NCBI GenBank assembly: GCA_900555915.1
Contig: USNC01000029.1
Location: 1 to 10,617, forward strand
Direction: 5' to 3'
DNA from: an uncultured Porphyromonadaceae bacterium
Lineage (GTDB): Bacteria; Bacteroidota; Bacteroidia; Bacteroidales; Muribaculaceae
Length of the DNA: 10,617 bases
Below the pieces are notes generated by a model. That model made no database searches and was not told the DNA's origin. It saw only the letters and a program-made list of their open reading frames with translations. This document shows, piece by piece, positions 1 through 6,115 of the stretch. A program made the position numbers and the translations under genes. The first letter of the stretch is position 1. Every line of letters starts with the position of its first letter.

Positions 1-121
1 TACGGATCCGCGCCACTGCCTATCTAAAAGATCCCAATCCAAAGTAATCAATCCGTTGGCTACAATGCCGAAAATCAACTGAGTTTTCCGCCAGCCAGGC
101 AGAGAATCCTTAATTTCGTGA
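1..121. other. Window-edge stretch without an assignable gene
   Basis: These bases hold two competing open readings and nothing certain. On the minus strand a frame stays open from about 118 to the window edge (about 40 codons) but has no ATG; it contains LIFGIVANGLITLDWDLL. On the plus strand, frame 3 reads RIRATAYLKDPNPK and then a stop at 45-47, which could be the tail of a gene entering from the left. I recognise neither product. The stretch may be the end of a gene outside the window or a remnant. Confidence 0.3.
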
Positions 122-123
122 CA

Positions 124-540
124 TTACTTATAAGTGGTATTTCCACTGTTATTCCCGCCAGAATTAGTTTTACCTAATTGAGTTACTTTTATTGTTAATG
201 AATTACCACCGCTGGGATTAAATACAAACAAATTCCCAATACGAGAAGATGTAGAAGTATTTTCGGTTACTCTAATTACCAATTCGTCAAAGTCCAGGTA
301 TGAATTAGCTAACCAATCAGCTCCAGCAGTTACTTGACAACCATCAACATCGCCATAAATCCATACACTTTTGATTACATTACTTTTATAATCAAATTCT
401 ACTTCATCACAAGATGCCCAAATTTCAGGCTCCTCATGATGGCATGTCCCATCATTGCTGCAGCTGATGATAGCCATAGCCATAATGGCAGACAATGCTA
501 CAGTTACTAAAAATTGTAGATGTAGTAATTTGTATTTCAT
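124..540 (-). CDS. Small BACON-domain-like lipoprotein
   Basis: A 138-residue protein starting MKYKLLHLQF. Residues 1-27 form a lipoprotein signal: positive start, hydrophobic core LVTVALSAIMAMAII, and a lipobox-like IISC with Cys27 as the likely lipidated residue. The rest, about 100 residues, resembles one BACON domain, a beta-sandwich common in Bacteroidetes surface proteins. It has the CQVTAGADWL segment (family pattern: conserved W-L), the VIRVTENTSTSSRIGNLFV strand pair, and a closing TIKVTQ. A Gly/Asn/Ser-rich tail ends in TTYK. The frame is open further upstream to 684, but the extra 48 residues are Phe-rich low-complexity and would bury the signal peptide, so the start at 540 is preferred. 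No Shine-Dalgarno site is seen; the bases before the ATG are A/T-rich. BACON domains usually accompany glycan- or mucin-binding proteins and seldom stand alone. A role in surface attachment is inference. No partner gene (SusC/D, glycosidase) is nearby. Confidence 0.72.
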   Translation of the reverse strand: MKYKLLHLQFLVTVALSAIMAMAIISCSNDGTCHHEEPEIWASCDEVEFDYKSNVIKSVWIYGDVDGCQVTAGADWLANSYLDFDELVIRVTENTSTSSRIGNLFVFNPSGGNSLTIKVTQLGKTNSGGNNSGNTTYK

Positions 541-1016
541 TGTATGATAACATTTTTTTATTGAGTGTTGTAACTCCGCCTTCGTTCCACTATTTTTTTG
601 GGGCTTTACGTTCAAGAAAAAGAAAAACGTGAGGTCTGTACTGTTGCTCGTCCCACGTTCTGAGGCCCTGGAATTGCCCATCACTGTTGAACGAGCAAAC
701 GCGCAGAGGCCTCACGAGTAAATATGCTACACGCCCAAAGACGGCGCTCGCGCGTCGTCCCGGACGGAATTAACATATCCGCAGGCATCTACTGTTTGCT
801 GCATTCTTGACAGTGATTGAAATTTTCCAGATTTATTTAATAGAAAAGGCATAGCAACGCGCAGTAGTTAATCGCCAATATACCAATGACATAGGCAAGC
901 CGATAATTGCGGTGGTTTTACTTCATTTTACTGGATTTGCTCAAAAAGTACACGTTTAGTCCCCCTATTTTCAAACCTTCCGGCAAGGTCAAATGTTAAG
1001 GAGTGTATAAGGCGAT
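541..1016. other. Intergenic stretch between divergent lipoprotein and integrase genes
   Basis: About 475 bases in which I find no convincing gene. The only long frame is the upstream extension of the lipoprotein gene (541-684), which looks non-coding. The segment 730-770 is GC-rich and contains short palindromes such as CGTCC-c-GGACG. At 975-989 a small hairpin (ACCTT, loop ccggc, AAGGT) sits about 85 bases before the integrase start. Regions just upstream of tyrosine recombinase genes often hold the attachment site and accessory protein sites, but I see no tRNA end and no repeated att-like core in this window. Confidence 0.4.
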
Positions 1017-1047
1017 TTTCATACTACACACTCACTATTTATATTTG
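1017..1047 (+). promoter_or_regulatory. Bacteroidetes-type promoter of the integrase gene
   Basis: A perfect -7 element TATATTTG (TAnnTTTG consensus) lies at 1040-1047. A one-mismatch -33 element TTTC lies at 1017-1020, with a 19-base spacer. The predicted transcript would begin around 1054, about 20 bases before the integrase ATG at 1074. Confidence 0.55.
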
Positions 1048-1073
1048 CACAAAAAAAGCAAGTACACTTCATT

Positions 1074-1598
1074 ATGGCAAAAATTGAAAATCGCAAAAAA
1101 CAAAATCCCAAGCTCATGCAGTCTGAGCTTAGCGATGGTCGTGCCAGCCTCTATCTTGAATACTATCTCGGTCGAACCGAAACGCCGGTACTCGATGAGA
1201 ACGGTGATCAGGTATTCTATGCCGATGGAGCAATGGCCGGAAAACCCAAGTATAAAATCAAGCACTCCCGTAAGAAGGAGAACCTCAACCTTTATATTTG
1301 GCTTCACCCTCGTAGCCAACAGGAGAGAGTGCAGAACAAGAACACTCTTGCCCTTGCCGAAAAAATACGCTTTGAGCGTGAACAGTCTTTCCTTGAAGAC
1401 AGGGAGGGTTACAGGCTGCGCAAGGATATGGACGATGACTTTCTTGAGTTTTGCAGGGAGTTTATAAAATTACCCTCCCTGACAAAATACACAAATTTAC
1501 ATAAAATCGGCGAGATTTTACACCGGCAGGATAAAAAAAGAGACCGACAACATATTTTTTTTGACTTTCCTACGTGCTCTATGTCACAATTTTATTAA
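1074..1598 (+). pseudogene. Tyrosine recombinase (integrase), truncated by IS110-family insertion
   Basis: The first ~131 codons match the start of Bacteroidetes tyrosine recombinases: a Lys-rich N terminus, the Arm-type DNA-binding segment (LYLEYYLGRTETPVLDENGD at 26-45, then KPKYKIKHSRKKENLNLYIWL at about 57-77), the helix AEKIRFEREQSFLEDREGYR, and the beginning of the SAM-like core-binding domain (DDFLEFCREFI, 121-131). After Ile131 (near base 1466) the frame runs into non-homologous A/T-rich sequence of the IS left end and stops at 1596-1598, adding about 43 meaningless residues. Intact members are about 400 residues long and carry the R-K-H-x-x-R-H-Y catalytic residues in the C-terminal half; all of these are missing, and no remainder lies to the right of the IS. 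The promoter and start are intact, so a DNA-binding fragment could still be made, but it cannot catalyse recombination. The gene probably marks a dead integrative element. Confidence 0.85.
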
Positions 1599-1627
1599 TT
1601 TGGATGTGATTAAAAAAAATCCTCAAT
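1467..1627 (+). ncRNA. Predicted IS110 bridge RNA region (left end)
   Basis: Members of the IS110 group encode a structured bridge RNA between the left end and the transposase; it pairs with the target and with the joined ends of the element. This stretch has the right place and length. Visible structure: a perfect 7-bp hairpin at 1502-1520 (TAAAATC, loop GGCGA, GATTTTA), suited to the 5' stem-loop; an A7/T7 pairing at 1533-1539 with 1555-1562 enclosing a loop of about 15 bases (gagaccgacaacata); a 4-bp TGAC/GTCA pairing at 1562-1565 with 1583-1586 enclosing 17 bases; and a TCACA/TGTGA pairing at about 1585-1609. The two internal loops are candidates for the target- and donor-binding loops, but I could not match either to the flanks, so their roles stay unassigned. 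Confidence 0.42.
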
Positions 1628-2815
1628 ATGGAAAGAAAGAGAACTGTTGCCGGCCTCGATGTCCACAAAGATACAATTTATCTTTGTATTATGAGGCATG
1701 ACGAGGCAATTATTTTTGAAAAAACGTATGGAACCCTTACTCCGGAACTGCGTCAGATGTGTTCCGATATGGTGGAGCGGGGTGTCACCGAGTGCGCCAT
1801 GGAGAGTACTGCGGTCTATTGGATTCCTGTGTGGAACGAACTTGAGGGCTCGATGGAGCTGAAGCTGGTCAATCCATTCTTCATCAGACAGCTCCCCGGA
1901 CGCAAGAGCGATGTGAAGGACGCGCAGTGGATAGCCGGGTGTCTTCTCAAGAATCTTATAAAGGGGAGTTTCGTACCGGATTCCCTGATTCAGGACATGC
2001 GCAAGCTCAACCGTCAGATATTCGATATCGCCGAGCAGATCACCTACTATGCCAACAAGCTCGATTCCGCACTGCAGCGGTGCGGCTTCCGTCTGAGCAA
2101 CTACTGCAACACCGTGCGGAACAAAAGCTACCGCAAGGTCGTGGACGCCATTGTGGCGGGGGAACGAGACCCGGAAGTGCTGGCAGGACTTGTTCACGGC
2201 CGGACCCTCAACAAACATGGCCGGGAGACCATCGAGGGTGCGGTTACGGCTCTGTTGTCATCCACGGATATCACCGTCATAAAACAATATCTTGAGCTTG
2301 TCGACATTTTCACAAGGCAGAGGGAAGAGTGCCAGTCTGAACTCACTGCCATGTGCGAGAGACATTTCCCCGAGGAGTACAGAAGACTTCAGACCATACC
2401 CGGTGTCAAGGAACGCGCCGCCACTGCCATAATTGCGGAGACCGGTGTGGACATGAAGTCTTTTGCCTCGGCAGCCATGCTTGTGGGATGGTGCGGACTC
2501 AAGCCTCGCAACGATGTGAGCAACGGACGGTACAAAAGCCGGAGAATAACACATGGGAACAAGTATCTCCGCCAGATCTTGATTGAATGCGCATGGAGCG
2601 CGTCAAGGACCAAAAACTGCTTCTTCTCCAATTTCAGTTATGTGCAGGTCACACAGAAACACAAGAACAAGATGAAGATACAGGTGGCCATTGCCCGGAA
2701 AATGCTCGTGGCCATTTGGAATATGCTCTCAAAACAGGAGGACTTCATTGATTTTTATCTCAGGAAACTCGAAAAGGATAAGGACATGGAATCCAAAAGC
2801 ATACAGACGACTTGA
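1628..2815 (+). CDS. IS110-family transposase (bridge-RNA-guided recombinase)
   Basis: A complete 395-residue transposase. The N-terminal RuvC-like DEDD domain shows Asp11 (AGLDVHKD), Glu59 (ECAMEST), and Asp95 and Asp98 (KSDVKDAQWIA), spaced much as in known members. A helical region follows (about 120-245), predicted to include the coiled coil used for oligomerisation. The C-terminal Transposase_20 domain (about 252-345) starts with the helix-hairpin-helix-like LQTIPGVKERAATAII. It holds LVGWCGLKPRNDVSNGR, where Ser298 is the best candidate for the catalytic serine, followed by the basic ITHGNKYLRQIL segment. Length and domains are normal, so the protein looks intact and active. It excises and inserts the element through a circular form, guided by the bridge RNA predicted just upstream. 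No Shine-Dalgarno site is seen; an A-rich run (1612-1619) precedes the ATG. No accessory gene is present. Confidence 0.93.
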   Translation: MERKRTVAGLDVHKDTIYLCIMRHDEAIIFEKTYGTLTPELRQMCSDMVERGVTECAMESTAVYWIPVWNELEGSMELKLVNPFFIRQLPGRKSDVKDAQWIAGCLLKNLIKGSFVPDSLIQDMRKLNRQIFDIAEQITYYANKLDSALQRCGFRLSNYCNTVRNKSYRKVVDAIVAGERDPEVLAGLVHGRTLNKHGRETIEGAVTALLSSTDITVIKQYLELVDIFTRQREECQSELTAMCERHFPEEYRRLQTIPGVKERAATAIIAETGVDMKSFASAAMLVGWCGLKPRNDVSNGRYKSRRITHGNKYLRQILIECAWSASRTKNCFFSNFSYVQVTQKHKNKMKIQVAIARKMLVAIWNMLSKQEDFIDFYLRKLEKDKDMESKSIQTT

Positions 2816-2849
2816 TGCCGTCTGAACAAACCCGTTTCCGCAATGTAAT

Positions 2850-2857
2850 TATCTTTG
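2850..2857 (+). promoter_or_regulatory. Outward-facing promoter -7 element in the IS right end
   Basis: TATCTTTG fits the Bacteroidetes -7 consensus TAnnTTTG exactly and points out of the element. No good -33 element is found at the usual distance; the nearest TTTC (2835-2838) is only 11 bases upstream. In the excised circle this site would sit just before the left end and could drive the bridge RNA. In the integrated state it would read into the gene remnant. Short motifs such as this also occur by chance. Confidence 0.35.
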
Positions 2858-2869
2858 TGGTGCCAATGA

Positions 2870-3076
2870 GCCCGTTATCGCAAATTTGCAGACTCGGACG
2901 CGGGTACTGGACACCGGCATAAGCTATCCAAGCTTGTAGAGGAAAGTAACCAACTTATAAATACAGTCCATGTCTCAGACGATGGACATATCCTTTATGT
3001 ATCTATATGTCAACAACGCTATGCCATACGTGGATATAGTGGATTTTGCGCCATATACTTTTTAGAGGAAAGATAA
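2870..3076 (+). pseudogene. 3' remnant of an unrecognised gene beside the IS
   Basis: An open frame of 68 codons with no start codon, entered just after an in-frame TGA at 2867-2869 and ending TAA at 3074-3076. The reading is protein-like: a charged helix (HRHKLSKLVEESNQLINTV), then two strand-like segments (DDGHILYVSICQQRYAIRG and FCAIYFLEER). It is not the missing half of the integrase, since none of the catalytic tyrosine recombinase motifs are present. A strong terminator follows 17 bases later, as expected for a true gene end. Most likely it is the tail of a gene whose 5' part was lost by IS insertion or by an adjacent deletion. I do not recognise the family. Confidence 0.5.
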
Positions 3077-3093
3077 TAAAACTTTGTGACATG

Positions 3094-3138
3094 ACAAAGC
3101 CCCGGCTTGTGAAAGTCGAGGCTTTGTTTTATGTTTTT
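3094..3138 (+). terminator. Strong intrinsic terminator after the gene remnant
   Basis: A 15-bp stem pairs 3094-3108 with 3113-3127, with one C-A mismatch and one G-U pair, closed by a GTGA loop. It is followed by TTTTATGTTTTT. This is a classic rho-independent terminator reading rightwards. It insulates bioB from the IS region. Confidence 0.85.
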
Positions 3139-3156
3139 CAGCAGGTTATGATAAAA

Positions 3157-3188
3157 AAGAGGCTGCGCCTATTTTGACACAGCCTCTT
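3157..3188. terminator. Second hairpin, best as a minus-strand terminator
   Basis: A perfect 9-bp stem (AAGAGGCTG at 3157-3165, CAGCCTCTT at 3180-3188) encloses a 14-base loop. Read on the minus strand it is followed by TTTTTTATC, a good U-tract; read on the plus strand it is followed only by ATTGTT. No minus-strand gene lies between here and the right side of bioB, so its natural client is unclear. It could stop antisense transcription, or be a stray copy of a dispersed palindrome. Confidence 0.6.
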
Positions 3189-3313
3189 ATTGTTGGTGGC
3201 AGTCGGATGGTAAAAGCGGATATGGGGCATGGCAGTGGCTATAAGACAAGGGTATGCCGGGAGTGAGGGTGAGAAGATGGCAAATATACAGTAACGATAT
3301 AGGGAAGTGTGCG

Positions 3314-3345
3314 TTTGCTGATACTGATGTTTTTTATTAATTTTG
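3314..3345 (+). promoter_or_regulatory. Bacteroidetes promoter of bioB
   Basis: Both elements match exactly: -33 TTTG at 3314-3317 and -7 TAATTTTG at 3338-3345, with a 20-base spacer. The transcript should start near 3352, leaving a leader of only about 22 bases before the bioB ATG at 3375. That leaves no room for a riboswitch. Any biotin-responsive repressor site would have to overlap the promoter, and I see no clear palindrome there. Confidence 0.75.
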
Positions 3346-3374
3346 CATCCGCAACGTGTAAAAGCAATTTCAAC

Positions 3375-4337
3375 ATGCTTGATAGAATAAAAACGCAAGC
3401 CATGGAATCGGGTATTCCGGCCTCAATAGAAGAGGCTATGGCACTTAATGAGACGTGTTCCACCGAGGATCTTTGTCGCGCAGCCGACGAGGTGAGACGT
3501 AAATGGAATGGAGATGTGGTGCATACGTGCTCCATTGTAAATGCCCGCTCGGGTAAATGCGGTGAGGACTGCAAATGGTGTGCGCAGTCGGCCCATCACA
3601 ATACCGGAATCAATGAATACGAGCATATTCCCCACGATGAGATGATGGAGGCATTTCACGCCAACAAGTCGCGTGGTGTGAAATGCTTCTCGCTGGTGAC
3701 CAGCGGACGGAAAGTGATGCACTCGCACATGGCCTATTTCTGCAACCTTTATAAGGAGGCGGCCGAAGAGGGTGGTGTGAAACTCTGTGCCTCGATGGGG
3801 CTTCTTGACGAGGAGCAGCTGCAGCAGTTGTGGGACTCTGGTGTGCGCCGGTATCATTGCAACCTTGAGACCTCGAAATCATATTTTGCGAAACTTTGCA
3901 CCACCCACAGCGTCGATGACAAACTGCAGACAATAAAAAAGGCCCGTGAGATAGGATTCGAGATATGCAGCGGTGGAATCATCGGCATGGGTGAGTCGAT
4001 GAGAGACCGTCTGGAACTTGCTGCTGAAGCCCGCGATGCGGGAGCCACTTCCATTCCTGTCAACATTCTTCAGCCCATCAAGGGCACTCCGCTTGAGAAT
4101 ACCGAGCCAATATCGGAAGATGAGATAATGCGTTCGGTGGCGCTGATGCGTCTTGTGGCTCCGAAATGCACATTCCATTTCGCCGGGGGCAGGGCACGGC
4201 TCTCGCATGAGGCCATGGCGGCAATACTGCGCGGTGGCGCCAACGGCGCGCTTGTAGGCGACATGCTCACCACTATCGGCAACAAGATAGATGACGATTA
4301 CCGCCTTTTTGAAGAGACGGGATACAGACTCAACTGA
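3375..4337 (+). CDS. bioB: Biotin synthase
   Basis: A radical SAM enzyme of 320 residues that inserts sulfur into dethiobiotin in the last step of biotin synthesis, in the cytoplasm. The [4Fe-4S]/SAM motif CxxxCxxC is Cys62, Cys66 and Cys69 (GKCGEDCKWCAQS). The residues aligned with the auxiliary-cluster ligands of the E. coli enzyme are all present: Cys104 (VKCFSLVTSG), Cys138 (KLCASMG), Cys198 (EICSGGIIG) and Arg273 (FAGGRARL). YHCNLETS (160-167) is the substrate-site segment, and GANGALVGDMLTT near the end is typical. The start at 3375 is chosen because it follows the promoter at the right distance and gives the normal family length; the 22 extra codons upstream of it lie across the promoter. 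The gene stands alone: none of the other bio genes is in the window. The segment SLVTSGR replaces the MGAAWK of E. coli. The gene is followed by a GC-rich hairpin. Confidence 0.96.
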   Translation: MLDRIKTQAMESGIPASIEEAMALNETCSTEDLCRAADEVRRKWNGDVVHTCSIVNARSGKCGEDCKWCAQSAHHNTGINEYEHIPHDEMMEAFHANKSRGVKCFSLVTSGRKVMHSHMAYFCNLYKEAAEEGGVKLCASMGLLDEEQLQQLWDSGVRRYHCNLETSKSYFAKLCTTHSVDDKLQTIKKAREIGFEICSGGIIGMGESMRDRLELAAEARDAGATSIPVNILQPIKGTPLENTEPISEDEIMRSVALMRLVAPKCTFHFAGGRARLSHEAMAAILRGGANGALVGDMLTTIGNKIDDDYRLFEETGYRLN

Positions 4338-4371
4338 AGCCAACCACATTCTGAGTATATCATAACACGCA

Positions 4372-4405
4372 CGGCCCGCGCACTTCTGAAAAGTGGCGCG
4401 GGCCG
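4372..4405. terminator. GC-rich hairpin between convergent bioB and DUF4954 genes
   Basis: A 10-bp GC stem (CGGCCCGCGC with GCGCGGGCCG) is extended by 4 bp (ACTT/AAGT) past a single-base bulge, with a small loop. It lies 34 bases after the bioB stop and about 43 bases past the DUF4954 stop on the other strand. There is no U-tract on either side, so it may act as a bidirectional roadblock or 3'-end stabiliser more than as a simple terminator. Confidence 0.6.
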
Positions 4406-4430
4406 AGTGTGTCATACTAGTGTGTCATAC
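4406..4430. repeat. Short tandem duplication AGTGTGTCATAC
   Basis: The 12-base unit AGTGTGTCATAC occurs at 4406-4417 and again at 4419-4430, separated by one base. It sits directly beside the GC-rich hairpin. Probably a slippage product; no function is evident. Confidence 0.7.
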
Positions 4431-4447
4431 CACATGAGTGTGTATCC

Positions 4448-6115
4448 TCAGAGTAGAGCCAGCATTTCCTGATGGCGTGCGAGGGTGTCGACGCTTGTGA
4501 TTCTGTCGTTCTCGATAAGGTCGGCGAGAGCTGCGGATTTCTGCCTGACTGTATCCGGATTGTCCATATAGTTCCTGAGGTTGGTTTTGATCCATATCGA
4601 CTGAAGACGGTCAAATCTGCTGTCGGCTTCCGAGAGTCTCCGCTCCATTTCGGAGATGCTTTCTGATGTCATTGTCTCTTTCAGACACTCCGCGGGCAAC
4701 ACCTGGCCTGCAAGGTCAACCCAGCGGCCCCGGGCCTCCGTTGAGCCTGCATGGAAGTCTTCATCCTGACTGAATGTAGTGAGGTCGATGTATCTGCACA
4801 ACGCCATATCATATAGATCGCGACCTTTGCGCAAAGACTTTCGGCTTATAGTAAGCCCATGCCAGACTATGCCGCTTTCGTCATCATCTCCGGAGGCGGT
4901 GTCGATATCCTCCATCATTTGCAATGCCTGGAGCATGGCGTCGGCCGTAGCCGGATTGAAAATAGCGAACGTGATGCGGTCGTGGAGCGGTATGTCATAA
5001 TCTTTGCGCCGGTCGCGCTGAGGCCACTTCTCCATGTCGCGTTTCAGCCCGAAACTTTTCAGCATGGCACCCGGAACGACAGTGGTCTTTCCGCTGTCGT
5101 CGCCGAAGAGATATGAGAATGGCAGGGCGGAAGTGTCGGGGTGTGTTTTGTGGGTGCCCATCACAAGCGAGTAGGCGCCGATGCGTGAGCCGTGCATAAT
5201 ATATGAGTTTGACGCGGTCTTCACACCGCGCTCAAGCACACCCCAGTGCGCCGGTCCGAGCTTATACATGTGGTTGCTCATGTTTGTTGCCGAGCCGGCA
5301 TTCATGAAACTTGTCTGGCAACCGATAAGCAGTGTGCTCTTGTGCATGCTCACCGTGTACGGGCCGGCAAGCACGGCGCAAGCCTCGCCGTTTTCCATGC
5401 TGCAGTTGGCGAAGAAAAGTGAGTCGTGCGATGTGAATCCCTTGTCGAGAACCACACCTTGTCCGGCGTAGGTGTTGCGCAGCAGGCATCCTCCTTTGAC
5501 CGTGGCATCCTCTATTATGAAATTTTCCGCATCCACTCCGTGCCCTACAAAGGTGGCCTGCGGTCCGGACGTGGAATTGCCTACTATCGACCCGTTGTGC
5601 AGGCGCGCGGCTCCCTCGATCCTCACACCGCTCCATATTCTGACATCGGATATCACCCCGCTGTCGATTATCGTCACATTGTCGCCTATCTCCGGCATGT
5701 CGTGTTCCAATGAGGCTATATGGCTGTCGATGAGTGGAAACAATTTTGCCCTCGCGTATTCCGGCATACGTGCGCAGAGTGTTGCGATCTGTGCGGATAT
5801 GCCGGGATATATCCTGACGATGCTGTGGCCGGTCTCGTCAAGCACGTCGATGTCTGTGCCGACACCGAAAGAGGCTTCCGGTGAGCGGGATATACGTGCC
5901 ACATTCCCGATTCTCACGTTGTCGCCAATACGGATATCGCACAGTCCGCCGGGCACGTTGATTATCTCCGCGCCTGAACCGATACTGACGCTGCCGGCGA
6001 ATCTGACATTCCGAATCTTCCGGAGATCCGTTTTCTCTGAAATCCGGATCCGGCTCCAGTCGTCGCAGAAGCATCCCTGGCTCTCAAGTTGCAGTATCTC
6101 GCTATTCTTCGTCAT
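4448..6115 (-). CDS. DUF4954 family left-handed beta-helix protein
   Basis: A 555-residue protein of the Bacteroidetes DUF4954 family; the function is unknown. Hexapeptide-type repeats ([I/V]G-x4) run through two blocks: about 36-75 (VSIGSGAEI, IRIGDNVRIGNVARI) and about 142-320 (PEIGDNVTI, ISDVRIWSGVRIEGAARL, SIVGNSTSG, RIGAYSLVMG). This is the pattern of left-handed parallel beta-helices found in acyl- and nucleotidyltransferases. The middle is rich in conserved-looking His/Asn/Cys residues (FTSHDSLFFANCSMENGEACA; NMSNHMYKLGPAHWG; GTHKTHPD), which could form a ligand or metal site. The C-terminal third (about 375-555) is helical and charged. There is no signal peptide or membrane segment, so it is probably cytoplasmic. 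The start at 6115 overlaps the hflX end by 14 bases, which suggests translational coupling; alternative in-frame ATGs at 6136 and 6157 would lengthen the overlap. An acyl- or sugar-nucleotide-related role is only inference. Confidence 0.85.
   Translation of the reverse strand: MTKNSEILQLESQGCFCDDWSRIRISEKTDLRKIRNVRFAGSVSIGSGAEIINVPGGLCDIRIGDNVRIGNVARISRSPEASFGVGTDIDVLDETGHSIVRIYPGISAQIATLCARMPEYARAKLFPLIDSHIASLEHDMPEIGDNVTIIDSGVISDVRIWSGVRIEGAARLHNGSIVGNSTSGPQATFVGHGVDAENFIIEDATVKGGCLLRNTYAGQGVVLDKGFTSHDSLFFANCSMENGEACAVLAGPYTVSMHKSTLLIGCQTSFMNAGSATNMSNHMYKLGPAHWGVLERGVKTASNSYIMHGSRIGAYSLVMGTHKTHPDTSALPFSYLFGDDSGKTTVVPGAMLKSFGLKRDMEKWPQRDRRKDYDIPLHDRITFAIFNPATADAMLQALQMMEDIDTASGDDDESGIVWHGLTISRKSLRKGRDLYDMALCRYIDLTTFSQDEDFHAGSTEARGRWVDLAGQVLPAECLKETMTSESISEMERRLSEADSRFDRLQSIWIKTNLRNYMDNPDTVRQKSAALADLIENDRITSVDTLARHQEMLALL

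Larger units (their letters stand above)
1467..2866 (+). mobile_element. IS110-family insertion sequence
   Basis: The left end is placed where integrase similarity stops (near 1466). The right end is placed between the transposase stop (2815) and the start of an unrelated gene remnant (about 2870). This gives an element of about 1.4 kb with a long left non-coding end (about 160 bases) and a short right end (about 50 bases). That is the layout of the IS110 group, whose bridge RNA lies upstream of the transposase; the IS1111 group carries it downstream. I see no terminal inverted repeats and no target duplication, as expected for this family, so the exact ends cannot be fixed by eye. Confidence 0.65.

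Noticed and set aside
541..684. The 5' extension of the lipoprotein frame (48 extra codons).
   Set aside because: Low-complexity Phe/Lys sequence that would place the signal peptide in the interior. The ATG at 540 directly precedes a proper lipoprotein signal.
541..1073. A tRNA or attachment site for the integrase.
   Set aside because: No cloverleaf and no repeated core were found on either strand. The element's other end is probably outside the window or deleted.
1610..2218. A 202-codon minus-strand frame opposite the transposase.
   Set aside because: It mirrors the DEDD transposase codons and shows no family features of its own.
3309..3374. An upstream in-frame start for bioB.
   Set aside because: It overlaps the promoter elements, and the resulting 22 residues are not part of the enzyme family.
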